Positions 27,582-35,267 of a DNA stretch of 64,000 nucleotides are shown piece after piece. A program made the position numbers and the translations under genes. The stretch spans positions 4,526,001 through 4,590,000 of the forward strand of contig NZ_CP094997.1 in NCBI RefSeq assembly GCF_022869785.1, read 5' to 3'. The DNA is from Dyadobacter chenwenxiniae (GTDB lineage Bacteria; Bacteroidota; Bacteroidia; Cytophagales; Spirosomataceae). How positions within the stretch are numbered: position 1 is the first letter of the stretch; every line of letters begins with the position of its first letter. The notes below the pieces were generated by a model that did no database searches, was not told the DNA's origin, and saw only the letters and a program-made list of their open reading frames with translations.

Positions 27582-29054
27582 CTACGACAACTTCCAATCT
27601 CCTCTATACTTCCTCTTCACAAACTGATTCGCTTCATCAAAATTGGTAATTTTCATATTATTACCATCCCAAAGCAGTTTCTTACGACCTGGATAATCAA
27701 ATCCTTTGCCATCTGCTTTTGCAGTGCGGAGGTTGTAACTACGGATTCCGAGGTTACCCATGATTACGGTTTCGGTCAAAGGTCCTGCGTAGTCGAATGA
27801 TGAGGTTAATGCTTTGTGTTCTTTGCTGTTGAAACCTGCTTTGCAAGCGTCTGTCCAGGAAACGTGGTGGCCGAATTCTGGCATTGGAGTGTATTTATTG
27901 CCAAAATCTCCTTGCTTGTATTCGAGCTTCGTGCCGTCGTTCAGGTAAACTTTTGGGTTAATTCCGTAAGTTCCGCAAGTCATAACTCCCTTTTGACCGA
28001 TTAACAAAACACCATTGCTGCTGTCTGGCTCTCCTAGCGGATCATTTGCAGGAATAATTTCCGGATGGAAAGGACGTAGACCGCCATCGTGCCAGGTTAA
28101 TGTTACCTCGGACTTGTTAACCTTGTTAGCAGGGAATTTCAATTGTACACGTGATGATGGGGGGCATCCTTCAGGAATGTATTCGGGTGTCCAGTCTTTA
28201 ATAAAAACTTGCCCTACGCTGCACTCCAATTCGGTTGGATAACCCAATCCTAATGTGCGGAAAGCGGGGTCGATCAGGTGGCAGCCCATATCGCCTAATG
28301 CGCCGGTTCCGAAATTCCACCAGCCTCTCCATTTGAACGGGTGCCATGCCGGGTTATAGTCAACCCATTCGGCAGATCCTACCCAAAGTTCCCAATCGAT
28401 GTCAGCAGGAACAGGGAATTTTTCCGTTGGAACCGGAATTCCTTGCGGCCAAACCGGACGGTTTGTCCAAACGTGCGCCTCATGCACATTGCCGATCAAG
28501 CCTTTTGTAAACCATTCTTTCATCTGGGTTTGCGCAGGGTTAGAAGCGCCCTGGTTTCCCATCTGCGTAACCACTTTGTATTTACGCGCTGCCTCTGTAA
28601 GCATTCGTGCCTCGTAAATGTCATGCGTCAATGGCTTTTGTACATACACGTGCTTGCCGCGCTGCATGGCTGCCATTGCTATAATGGCGTGCATATGATC
28701 TGTTGTCGAAACGGTTACGGCATCGATGTCCTTTTCCATTTCGTCAAACATTTTTCTGAAATCCTTGTATTTCTTAGCATCAGGATGCAGCTCGAAATTC
28801 TTTTTCGCCTGCCCCCAATCCACGTCGCAAAGCGCAACAAGGTTTTCCGCACCCTTATTCCAGGCATTATTTGTATCGGAAAACCCTTTTCCACCAACGC
28901 CTACTCCCGCAATGTTCAATTTATCGCTCGGTGCTACGAAGCCTTTGCCCAGCACATGGCGCGGGACGATAAAGAAACTTCCAATCGCAGCCGCCGTCGT
29001 TTTTTGCAAAAACTCCCGGCGCTTCACATCCTTCGGTTTATTTTCTGAACTCAT
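27582..29054 (-). CDS. Tat-exported Gfo/Idh/MocA-family oxidoreductase
   Basis: A 490 aa protein with a twin-arginine signal (VKRREFLQKTTAAAIGSFF). The Rossmann part follows (LNIAGVGVGGKGFSDTNNAW, LVALCDVDW) with the sugar-dehydrogenase-like EKP equivalent VYVQKPLTHDIYEARML. The C-terminal half is the usual beta-sheet substrate domain. Such exported members are abundant in Bacteroidota and act on sugars in the periplasm with tightly bound NAD(P). Substrate unknown. It is divergent from panD and convergent with panC. Confidence 0.88.
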   Translation of the reverse strand: MSSENKPKDVKRREFLQKTTAAAIGSFFIVPRHVLGKGFVAPSDKLNIAGVGVGGKGFSDTNNAWNKGAENLVALCDVDWGQAKKNFELHPDAKKYKDFRKMFDEMEKDIDAVTVSTTDHMHAIIAMAAMQRGKHVYVQKPLTHDIYEARMLTEAARKYKVVTQMGNQGASNPAQTQMKEWFTKGLIGNVHEAHVWTNRPVWPQGIPVPTEKFPVPADIDWELWVGSAEWVDYNPAWHPFKWRGWWNFGTGALGDMGCHLIDPAFRTLGLGYPTELECSVGQVFIKDWTPEYIPEGCPPSSRVQLKFPANKVNKSEVTLTWHDGGLRPFHPEIIPANDPLGEPDSSNGVLLIGQKGVMTCGTYGINPKVYLNDGTKLEYKQGDFGNKYTPMPEFGHHVSWTDACKAGFNSKEHKALTSSFDYAGPLTETVIMGNLGIRSYNLRTAKADGKGFDYPGRKKLLWDGNNMKITNFDEANQFVKRKYRGDWKLS

Positions 29055-29168
29055 CTGATTTGATCGTAAAAAGATAAAGTGGATAATATTGTTTAAAGCA
29101 TACTTGTCATGATAATTACTTACAACCGCATCATTTGTGACCGGGAACCGTAACCATAACGGGGATGT

Positions 29169-29200
29169 TTTGAAGGCTGTATATTATTCCCTTAACTTTG
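29169..29200 (+). promoter_or_regulatory. Bacteroidota-type promoter of panD
   Basis: TTTG at 29169-29172 and TAACTTTG at 29193-29200 fit the -33/-7 consensus with a 20-nt spacer, 46 nt upstream of the panD start. Confidence 0.7.
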
Positions 29201-29246
29201 GGGTGAATAAGGACATTCATAAATTTCCGACTTACGTTACCTGGTA

Positions 29247-29597
29247 ATGCAAATAACACTCATGAAATCGAAGATTCACCGGGTTAAGGTGACTCAGGCA
29301 GAGTTGAATTACGTAGGCAGCATCACTATCGACGAAGACTTGATCGATGCCGCCGGACTGGTTGAAAATGAACAGGTTCACATTGTTAATAATAACAACG
29401 GAGAACGCTTTGTGACTTACGTGATCAAAGGTGAAAGAGGTTCCGGGATGATTTGCTTGAATGGTGCAGCGGCGAGAAGGGTTCAGATCGGTGACATTAT
29501 CATTATCATTGCATATGGCTCCATGAGCCAGGAAGAGGCCAAAACATTCAAGCCAATGATCGTTTTTCCGGATCATAATAATCATCTTGTGGTCTAA
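29247..29597 (+). CDS. panD: Aspartate 1-decarboxylase
   Basis: Pyruvoyl enzyme that makes beta-alanine from aspartate for pantothenate. The self-cleavage site is G24-S25 in LNYVGSITID; K9 in KSKIHR and Y58-region residues (FVTYVIKGERGSG) are conserved. The 116 aa length is typical. An internal ATG at residue 6 (MKSKIHR) is the usual family start and may be used. It is followed 39 nt later by a flippase-like membrane protein. Confidence 0.96.
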   Translation: MQITLMKSKIHRVKVTQAELNYVGSITIDEDLIDAAGLVENEQVHIVNNNNGERFVTYVIKGERGSGMICLNGAAARRVQIGDIIIIIAYGSMSQEEAKTFKPMIVFPDHNNHLVV

Positions 29598-29636
29598 CTT
29601 CTTATCTTGACAGGTTCGCAAAATTTATAATCAGCT

Positions 29637-30674
29637 ATGAAAAGCGCTTTACGTTACACCATTTCGCTTGCGCTTGCAGGCGGCCTGATCTGGTTTGTCT
29701 TTAAGGACATTAACTTCGCAGAAATGCTCGACAGGTTTGTCAAATCCGATTGGCGGTGGATTGCGTTATCCTGCGTTTTATTACTTGCTGCGCACATTAC
29801 AAGAGCCTGGCGCTGGGGTATGCTGATGGAGCCGCTGGGCCACAAACCCGGACTTTTTAACAGCTCAATTTCTGTCTTAACCGGTTATTTTGCCAATTAT
29901 ATTGTGCCAAGAATGGGCGAAGTAACGCGTTGCGGAACATTATACCGGCTCGAACGCATTCCTGTAAATCTGAGTTTTGGAACGGTCGTAGCGGAACGTA
30001 TATTCGATGTCCTGATATTATTGGTAATGATCGGACTGAACTTCATTCTTGAATTCGACCGGCTCAGCACTTTTTTTACTGATTTTTTTCAAAGCAAGGT
30101 TTCCGGGGGGGCAGGCGGTGGTTCGGGCAGCGGGATGTTGCTTGGTATACTCATCGCTTTAATGCTTGTCGTCGTTATAGGTGCAATTATTATTTTTAAG
30201 AATGTAGCACTGAGGGATAAAATCCAGCAAAATGCATTGGTACAAAAAGTAGTAGGCTTCGGTAAGGGAATGCTGGATGGTTTTTTAAGCATTCGTAAAC
30301 TCAGGAGTCCGGGTTTGTTTATTCTCAGCACCATTGCGATCTGGGTCTTCTATTATTTCGTTTCCTACGTCCTGTTTTTCTGCATCCCCGAGACGTCCGA
30401 TCTTGGACCCCTGGCAGGGCTTACATTACTGGTTGTTGGAGCGATCGGCATGACGGCACCAACACAGGGCGGCATTGGTGCATATCATTTGCTGGTTGGT
30501 AATGTGATGATCTTGTACGGATTATCTCAAAACGACGGCATTACATTGGCCACATTCATTCATGGCGCTCAAATGATTTTTATGCTGATCATCGGCGCAC
30601 TGGCATTCCTATACGTTTTGGTCCAAAACAAAAAATCGGTTGCTGAAAACAGTCAGGTTCCTATTGAAAATTAA
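29637..30674 (+). CDS. Lysylphosphatidylglycerol synthetase-TM / YbhN-like membrane protein
   Basis: A 345 aa membrane protein with about eight segments. PRMGEVTRCGTLYRLERIPV and GTVVAERIFDVLILL are the conserved RxGE...AER signature of the UPF0104/AglD family. GAIGMTAPTQGGIGAYHLLV is the second signature. Family members transport or flip lipids or polyprenyl-linked sugars. A Gly-rich insert (SGGAGGGSGSG, about 159-170) lies in a loop. Downstream of panD on the same strand; possible cotranscription with the following heptose gene. Confidence 0.82.
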   Translation: MKSALRYTISLALAGGLIWFVFKDINFAEMLDRFVKSDWRWIALSCVLLLAAHITRAWRWGMLMEPLGHKPGLFNSSISVLTGYFANYIVPRMGEVTRCGTLYRLERIPVNLSFGTVVAERIFDVLILLVMIGLNFILEFDRLSTFFTDFFQSKVSGGAGGGSGSGMLLGILIALMLVVVIGAIIIFKNVALRDKIQQNALVQKVVGFGKGMLDGFLSIRKLRSPGLFILSTIAIWVFYYFVSYVLFFCIPETSDLGPLAGLTLLVVGAIGMTAPTQGGIGAYHLLVGNVMILYGLSQNDGITLATFIHGAQMIFMLIIGALAFLYVLVQNKKSVAENSQVPIEN

Positions 30675-30756
30675 TTGCCGTTGTGTAGTCCGGTCATATC
30701 AAATCACCGTATGATACCGTATTAATAGTAATGAAATCCTAACACCGATTTATCGC

Positions 30757-31247
30757 ATGAACCTTACCGAAAGCAAGATTTTAAGACTAGAAGAAGCCAT
30801 TCCAACCGTTGAAGACTGGCAGCGCGCCGGACAAAAAGTGGTTTTCACAAATGGCTGCTTCGATATTGTGCATTTGGGTCACATTGATTATTTGGAAAAG
30901 GCGCGTGCATTAGGCGACCGATTGGTTCTAGGTCTGAACACAGATGCTTCGGTAAGCAGGCTTAAAGGACCGCTTCGTCCGGTTGTAAATGAATATGCAA
31001 GAGCAAGATTGATGGCCGCATTATCCTTCATTGATGCTGTCATTTTGTTCGACGAACCGACGCCTAGTCAGTTGATTGAAGCGGTAAAACCTGACATTTT
31101 GGTCAAAGGAGACGATTATACCGTTGAAACTATAGCTGCTGCGCGGATTTTGTTTTAGGTAAAGGAGGTGAGGTAAAAACGATCGCTCTCGTACAGGGTT
31201 ACTCGACTACCGCGCTGATTGAGAAAATAAAACAAGGATATAAATAA
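30757..31247 (+). pseudogene. rfaE2/hldE C-terminal-type adenylyltransferase, frameshifted
   Basis: The cytidylyltransferase-like fold is clear: VVFTNGCFDIVHLGHIDYLE (HxGH) and LVLGLNTDASVSRLKGP, as in heptose-1-phosphate adenylyltransferase (RfaE domain II) for LPS core heptose. The frame stops at 31158 after TVETIAAARILF, but the next frame continues as DFVLGKGGEVKTIALVQGYS and on to a TAA at 31247, the expected C-terminus. An extra two bases in GCGCGG (31141-31146; GCGG would restore the frame to TIAAADFVL) explain it. Restored, the protein would be 162 aa. It could be a real lesion, a phase-variable repeat or a sequencing error. Confidence 0.85.
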
Positions 31248-31255
31248 CGTAAACT

Positions 31256-31936
31256 ATGGCTGGTGCATATGTGATTGGTATTTTGGTGATGCTCATTAGC
31301 CTTTATGTGCAATGGCGTCTCAAAAGGAAGTTTGAAGAATATTCACAAGTTGGACTGAGCAATGGCATGAGCGGAAAAGAAATCGCTGAAACCATGCTTC
31401 GTGAAAGTGGAATTTATGACGTAAGAGTGTTATCCGTTGAGGGACGCCTTACCGACCATTATAATCCTCAGGATAAAACAGTTAACCTGAGCCCGGATGT
31501 ATATCATGGACGAAGCGTGTCGGCAGCAGCTGTTGCTTCCCACGAATGCGGGCATGCGGTGCAGCATGCAACTGCGTATAAATGGTTACAGTTCAGATCG
31601 CAAATGGTGCCTTTTTTAAGCATTGCATCTAGTTATATGCAGTGGATTATCTTGGGTGGAATTGTATTACTAAACACAACACCGATTCCCCTGATGGTTG
31701 GTGTCGCTTTGTTTGCAGCAACAACATTGTTCAGTTTCATTACATTGCCAGTTGAATATGATGCAAGCAACAGAGCGCTGGCATGGATTCAGAAAAACAG
31801 GATTGTGAACGAAAGAGAATACATTATGTCTGCCGATGCGCTTAAATGGGCCGCCAGGACTTATCTGGTTGCAGCCATCGGTTCTCTTGCAACATTGCTT
31901 TATTATGTAAGCTTGTTGATGGGACGGAGAGATTAA
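31256..31936 (+). CDS. YugP-like zinc metallopeptidase, membrane-bound
   Basis: A 226 aa protein with an N-terminal membrane segment, the zinc motif HECGH at 96-100 (VASHECGHAVQH) and two or three C-terminal membrane helices. The third ligand is probably in LPVEYDASNRAL. These neutral zinc metallopeptidases are widespread but poorly characterised. It starts 8 nt after the restored end of the frameshifted heptose gene, so both probably form one transcript. Confidence 0.87.
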   Translation: MAGAYVIGILVMLISLYVQWRLKRKFEEYSQVGLSNGMSGKEIAETMLRESGIYDVRVLSVEGRLTDHYNPQDKTVNLSPDVYHGRSVSAAAVASHECGHAVQHATAYKWLQFRSQMVPFLSIASSYMQWIILGGIVLLNTTPIPLMVGVALFAATTLFSFITLPVEYDASNRALAWIQKNRIVNEREYIMSADALKWAARTYLVAAIGSLATLLYYVSLLMGRRD

Positions 31937-31956
31937 GACCTTGTAGGCTTGTCCCT

Positions 31957-32032
31957 GTCAGCCTGAGCGGAGTCGAAGGCACGTGCATGACGCCTTGACA
32001 AGTAACGTGCCTTCGACTCCGCTCAGGCTGAC
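31957..32032. repeat. Dispersed palindromic repeat, family 1, copy 2
   Basis: Arms at 31957-31984 and 32005-32032 are perfect 28-bp inverted repeats containing CCTGAGCGGAGTCGAAGG, around a 20-nt loop. The arms match those at 1139-1206. The element lies between convergent genes and is followed by a separate conventional terminator, so termination alone does not explain it. Confidence 0.92.
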
Positions 32033-32040
32033 AAGAAATA

Positions 32041-32076
32041 AAAAGGGCTGAGAAACATTGTTTCTCAGCCCTTTTT
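32041..32076. terminator. Bidirectional terminator between YugP-like and VCBS genes
   Basis: AAAAGGGCTGAGAAA and TTTCTCAGCCCTTTTT pair around a 5-nt loop with A/T runs on both sides. Confidence 0.9.
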
Positions 32077-32080
32077 ATTT

Positions 32081-33250
32081 CTACTTCTTCTTTTGATTCC
32101 AATACACAACCACATTGTGCGTCGCCCGGCCTGACGCCACAATGTCCAGGTCGCCGTCCCCGTCCAAATCCGCTGCTGCTATATCTTCGCAGGCGATCTT
32201 GATTTTATCATCCAGCGCATATTCCTGCCACTTTTTGCCTTCCGGATCGGAGCCTACGTAAATTCGGACGCCGGTTTCCCCGGTAACATTAGGATTACGC
32301 CAGCCCATTACCACCTGATCGCGGCCCTGTCCGAAGAAATCGGCGCATACCAATGCGTGACCTTCCTTTATTTTATCTGTCAAAACTGTACGGTTATCTT
32401 TTGAGTAAACAACCAGGTTTGTGCCGTGCATAGGCTCGATGGTGGCTGTAAACAATTGATTTTTACCTAAACTTCCTGTTCTGATCTCTCCTACTCCTGT
32501 TTGCGGCACCATCCATGTTCCCGACGGGGCCCATCCGTCTGCACCGTCTAAAAACACCTGCACGCCTTCTTTTCCTGCGATAGCAAGACCAAGCATTCTG
32601 CCTGGCACTTCCATGGATTGCATGTTATGTGTCATATGCATGCCGGTTTCCACCAGGTCGTAACCCCAGATGCCCGTCTTTTTTTCCGGAACATCAAACA
32701 CAATCAGCTTAACACCAGCTCCTTCACCTCCCGTATTGCCTTCGCCATGCAACGGAAGCACGGCAAGCTGGAAATCCCCATCTGCCTTTTTCACCCATTG
32801 CATTCTATGGATTGTTACTTCATGATGCAAGCGGACCGGCTCCCAAAGCTGCGTCCGGTCATTTGGAGCAGACAAATAATAGACTGCACCGGATTGTTTT
32901 AAATTTTTTGTTTCCGACGGATTCCACTGTGCGCCGACCGCCACCTCGACTTTCCCGTCCCCATCGATATCACGGGCTGCTATGCACACATTGTCTTGCT
33001 CTGTAAGATCTCTTGCAATTACATTGCGCGTCCACTTTTCGGCCTTTTTTCCCGGATTTTTATACCAAACAATCTCCTTTTTATCTGCAAGCAAAATATC
33101 CGGTTTCCCGTCTCCATCCACGTCTCCAGAGGTTACGCCATAGCCTATACTAATTTTATCATCAATAACTTCCCCCACAAAAGTCGCCGTCTGAGCAACC
33201 GTTTCTGTTGCGATCAGTGTAAGGGCAAAAAGAAATAATTTTTTATTCAT
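32081..33250 (-). CDS. Secreted FG-GAP/VCBS-repeat beta-propeller protein
   Basis: A 389 aa exported protein (MNKKLFLFALTLIATETVAQ signal). Calcium-binding FG-GAP loops recur: VDGDGKPDILLADK, IDGDGKVEVAVGAQ and LDGDGDLDIVASGR, as in integrin-like seven-bladed propellers. No sorting domain or enzyme domain is present. It belongs to the same broad type as the 401 aa protein at 54.2 kb. Function probably carbohydrate or protein binding; not known. Isolated between convergent YugP-like and divergent gcvT genes. Confidence 0.83.
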   Translation of the reverse strand: MNKKLFLFALTLIATETVAQTATFVGEVIDDKISIGYGVTSGDVDGDGKPDILLADKKEIVWYKNPGKKAEKWTRNVIARDLTEQDNVCIAARDIDGDGKVEVAVGAQWNPSETKNLKQSGAVYYLSAPNDRTQLWEPVRLHHEVTIHRMQWVKKADGDFQLAVLPLHGEGNTGGEGAGVKLIVFDVPEKKTGIWGYDLVETGMHMTHNMQSMEVPGRMLGLAIAGKEGVQVFLDGADGWAPSGTWMVPQTGVGEIRTGSLGKNQLFTATIEPMHGTNLVVYSKDNRTVLTDKIKEGHALVCADFFGQGRDQVVMGWRNPNVTGETGVRIYVGSDPEGKKWQEYALDDKIKIACEDIAAADLDGDGDLDIVASGRATHNVVVYWNQKKK

Positions 33251-33347
33251 AGTCCTGGTTTCAGGGCGATCGCCCCGCTAATTATTTAAGCACATTTTTT
33301 CACAATATACTTCAAAAAGTACACAGCAGCATTCGAAAGAAGACTTT

Positions 33348-33381
33348 TTTGTGTGGCTTTGATCGGCTTTGCCTACTTTTG
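33348..33381 (+). promoter_or_regulatory. Bacteroidota-type promoter of gcvT
   Basis: TACTTTTG at 33374-33381 matches TAnnTTTG; TTTG at 33348-33351 is a candidate -33 with a 22-nt spacer. The start codon follows 28 nt after the -7 box. No glycine riboswitch was recognised in the leader, which is too short for one. Confidence 0.6.
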
Positions 33382-33409
33382 TAAATTATTGTGAACCAAT
33401 TTACCTTTC

Positions 33410-34492
33410 ATGAAAACCGTCCCTTTACATCAGGTCCATATTGATTTGGGTGCCAAAATGGTCCCGTTTGCAGGTTTTGAAATGCCTGTACGCTATTCCT
33501 CGGATCTGGACGAACACCACACTGTAAGAAATAACGTGGGCGTTTTTGACGTCTCTCATATGGGGGAATTCAGCATTAAAGGTCCCAAAGCGCTTGATCT
33601 GATTCAAAAAGTAACTTCAAATGATGCTTCGGCTTTGTTTGACGGAAAAGTTCAGTACAGCTATCTGCCCAACGGAAGAGGCGGTGTTGTGGATGATTTA
33701 TTGGTGTATCGATTAAAAGAGGACGAATATTTCCTGGTTGTAAACGCTTCCAATATAGATAAGGACTGGAACTGGATCCAAAGCCACAATACAGAAGGCG
33801 TTGCGATGGAAAATCTTTCTGATGACCTATGCCTTTTTGCTGTTCAGGGTCCTAATGCGACGCCTACATTACAAAAGCTCACTTCCGTTGATCTTGATGC
33901 GATGGATTATTATACATTCAAAATCAGCGAAATGGCTGGGATTTCGGATGTGATAATTTCAGCAACAGGTTATACAGGGGCAGGCGGATTTGAAATATAT
34001 GTTAAAAACGCAGACGCAGTCAAAATGTGGGAAGCCATATTTGCCGCCGGAGCGGAATTTGGAATCAAACCAGTCGGACTAGGCGCCCGCGACACATTAC
34101 GGCTTGAAAAAGGTTTCTGCCTGTACGGAAACGATATTGATGACAGCACTTCGCCGTTGGAAGCTGGCTTAGGCTGGGTTACCAAATTCACCAAAGATTT
34201 TATTGACGCAGAAGAACTCAAAGCACAGAAAGAAGCTGGCTTGGAGAAGAAACTGGTTGGCTTTGAAATGATCGACAGAGGAATTCCACGCGGACACTAT
34301 GAATTGTGCGATGCAGCTGGCGCTAAATTGGGAAAAGTGACTTCGGGCACACAATCGCCCACATTGCAAAAAGGAATCGGCATGGGCTACGTCCCTACCT
34401 CATTCGCTAAGCCTGAGACGGAAATTTTCGTCAAAGTCCGTGACAGATTATTAAAAGCGAAAGTTGTTAAGCTTCCTTTTGTAAAAAACTAA
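33410..34492 (+). CDS. gcvT: Aminomethyltransferase (glycine cleavage T protein)
   Basis: Transfers the methylene of glycine from lipoylated H protein to tetrahydrofolate. Signatures: FAGFEMPVRYS, GVFDVSHMGEFSIKGP, ALDLIQKVTSNDAS, the folate-site region (SATGYTGAGGFEIY) and GLGARDTLRLEKGFCLYGND. The 360 aa length is standard. The other gcv genes are not in this window. Followed 40 nt later by comB on the same strand. Confidence 0.96.
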   Translation: MKTVPLHQVHIDLGAKMVPFAGFEMPVRYSSDLDEHHTVRNNVGVFDVSHMGEFSIKGPKALDLIQKVTSNDASALFDGKVQYSYLPNGRGGVVDDLLVYRLKEDEYFLVVNASNIDKDWNWIQSHNTEGVAMENLSDDLCLFAVQGPNATPTLQKLTSVDLDAMDYYTFKISEMAGISDVIISATGYTGAGGFEIYVKNADAVKMWEAIFAAGAEFGIKPVGLGARDTLRLEKGFCLYGNDIDDSTSPLEAGLGWVTKFTKDFIDAEELKAQKEAGLEKKLVGFEMIDRGIPRGHYELCDAAGAKLGKVTSGTQSPTLQKGIGMGYVPTSFAKPETEIFVKVRDRLLKAKVVKLPFVKN

Positions 34493-34532
34493 TTATCTCC
34501 CCAAATCCAATCCATAGTATCGATTTCATTTT

Positions 34533-35243
34533 ATGAAACAACTTGATGTTTGCCTTACACCCGACCTGCTTCATTTACACAAACTGGATAATTCAATCGT
34601 AGTCGTAGCAGACATTTTCAGGGCTACTTCCTGCATGGTAACCGGCCTCGCTTATGGTGTTAAGAGCATTACACCCGTTGCCAGCATTGAAGAATGTAAG
34701 TTTTTACAAGACAAGGGTTTCATCGCAGCAGCGGAGCGCGATGCGCGTAAAGTGGAAGGCTTTGATCTGGATAATTCGCCTTTCAGTTACATGAATGAGC
34801 GGCTGATCGGTTCGCAAATTGCAATGACTACCACCAACGGAACGTTATCCATTTCCAAAGCGAAAGCCTCGGCGGTTAAAGTAATGATCGGCTCTTTCTT
34901 AAATTTAGGTGCATTAGCGAATCATTTGCGTTCAGAGCCTTATGACATTCTGGTGCTTTGCGCGGGCTGGAAAGGCAGGCCAAACCTGGAAGACACGCTA
35001 TTTGCAGGTGCACTTGCAGACGCGTTGAAAGATCAGTTTATGCTTTTAGAAGATGGCACATTAATGGCACAGCGATTGTATGATCAGAGCCGCGATAATT
35101 TGCTGGCGAGCGTTTCCAATTCGTCCCACGTGCGCAGGTTGCAGCGTTTGGGAATCCAGAAAGATATATCTTATTGTTTACAGAAAGACCTTTATGATAT
35201 CGTGCCGGTTTTGCGCGGAAGCACTTTGGTAGCAATGAATTAA
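34533..35243 (+). CDS. comB: Probable 2-phosphosulfolactate phosphatase (ComB family)
   Basis: Mg-dependent phosphatase family that yields sulfolactate; first described in coenzyme M synthesis. Conserved ComB features: VVVADIFRATSCMVTGLAYG, AAERDARKVEGFDLDNSP, MTTTNGT and VLCAGWKGRPNLEDTLFAGAL. The 236 aa length fits. Bacteroidota do not make coenzyme M, so the true substrate is uncertain; sulfolactate for sulfonate or sulfonolipid metabolism is possible. No comA/comC neighbours are seen. Operon with gcvT is likely by spacing. Confidence 0.85.
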   Translation: MKQLDVCLTPDLLHLHKLDNSIVVVADIFRATSCMVTGLAYGVKSITPVASIEECKFLQDKGFIAAAERDARKVEGFDLDNSPFSYMNERLIGSQIAMTTTNGTLSISKAKASAVKVMIGSFLNLGALANHLRSEPYDILVLCAGWKGRPNLEDTLFAGALADALKDQFMLLEDGTLMAQRLYDQSRDNLLASVSNSSHVRRLQRLGIQKDISYCLQKDLYDIVPVLRGSTLVAMN

Positions 35244-35267
35244 GTTTAAAATACTAATCAATTTTAC

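Noticed and set aside
28341..29048. 235-codon rightward frame over the Gfo/Idh/MocA gene
   Set aside because: Antisense shadow; Cys/His-rich composition is an artefact of the reverse complement.
33251..33409. Glycine riboswitch upstream of gcvT
   Set aside because: No tandem aptamer pattern; the leader after the promoter is too short.
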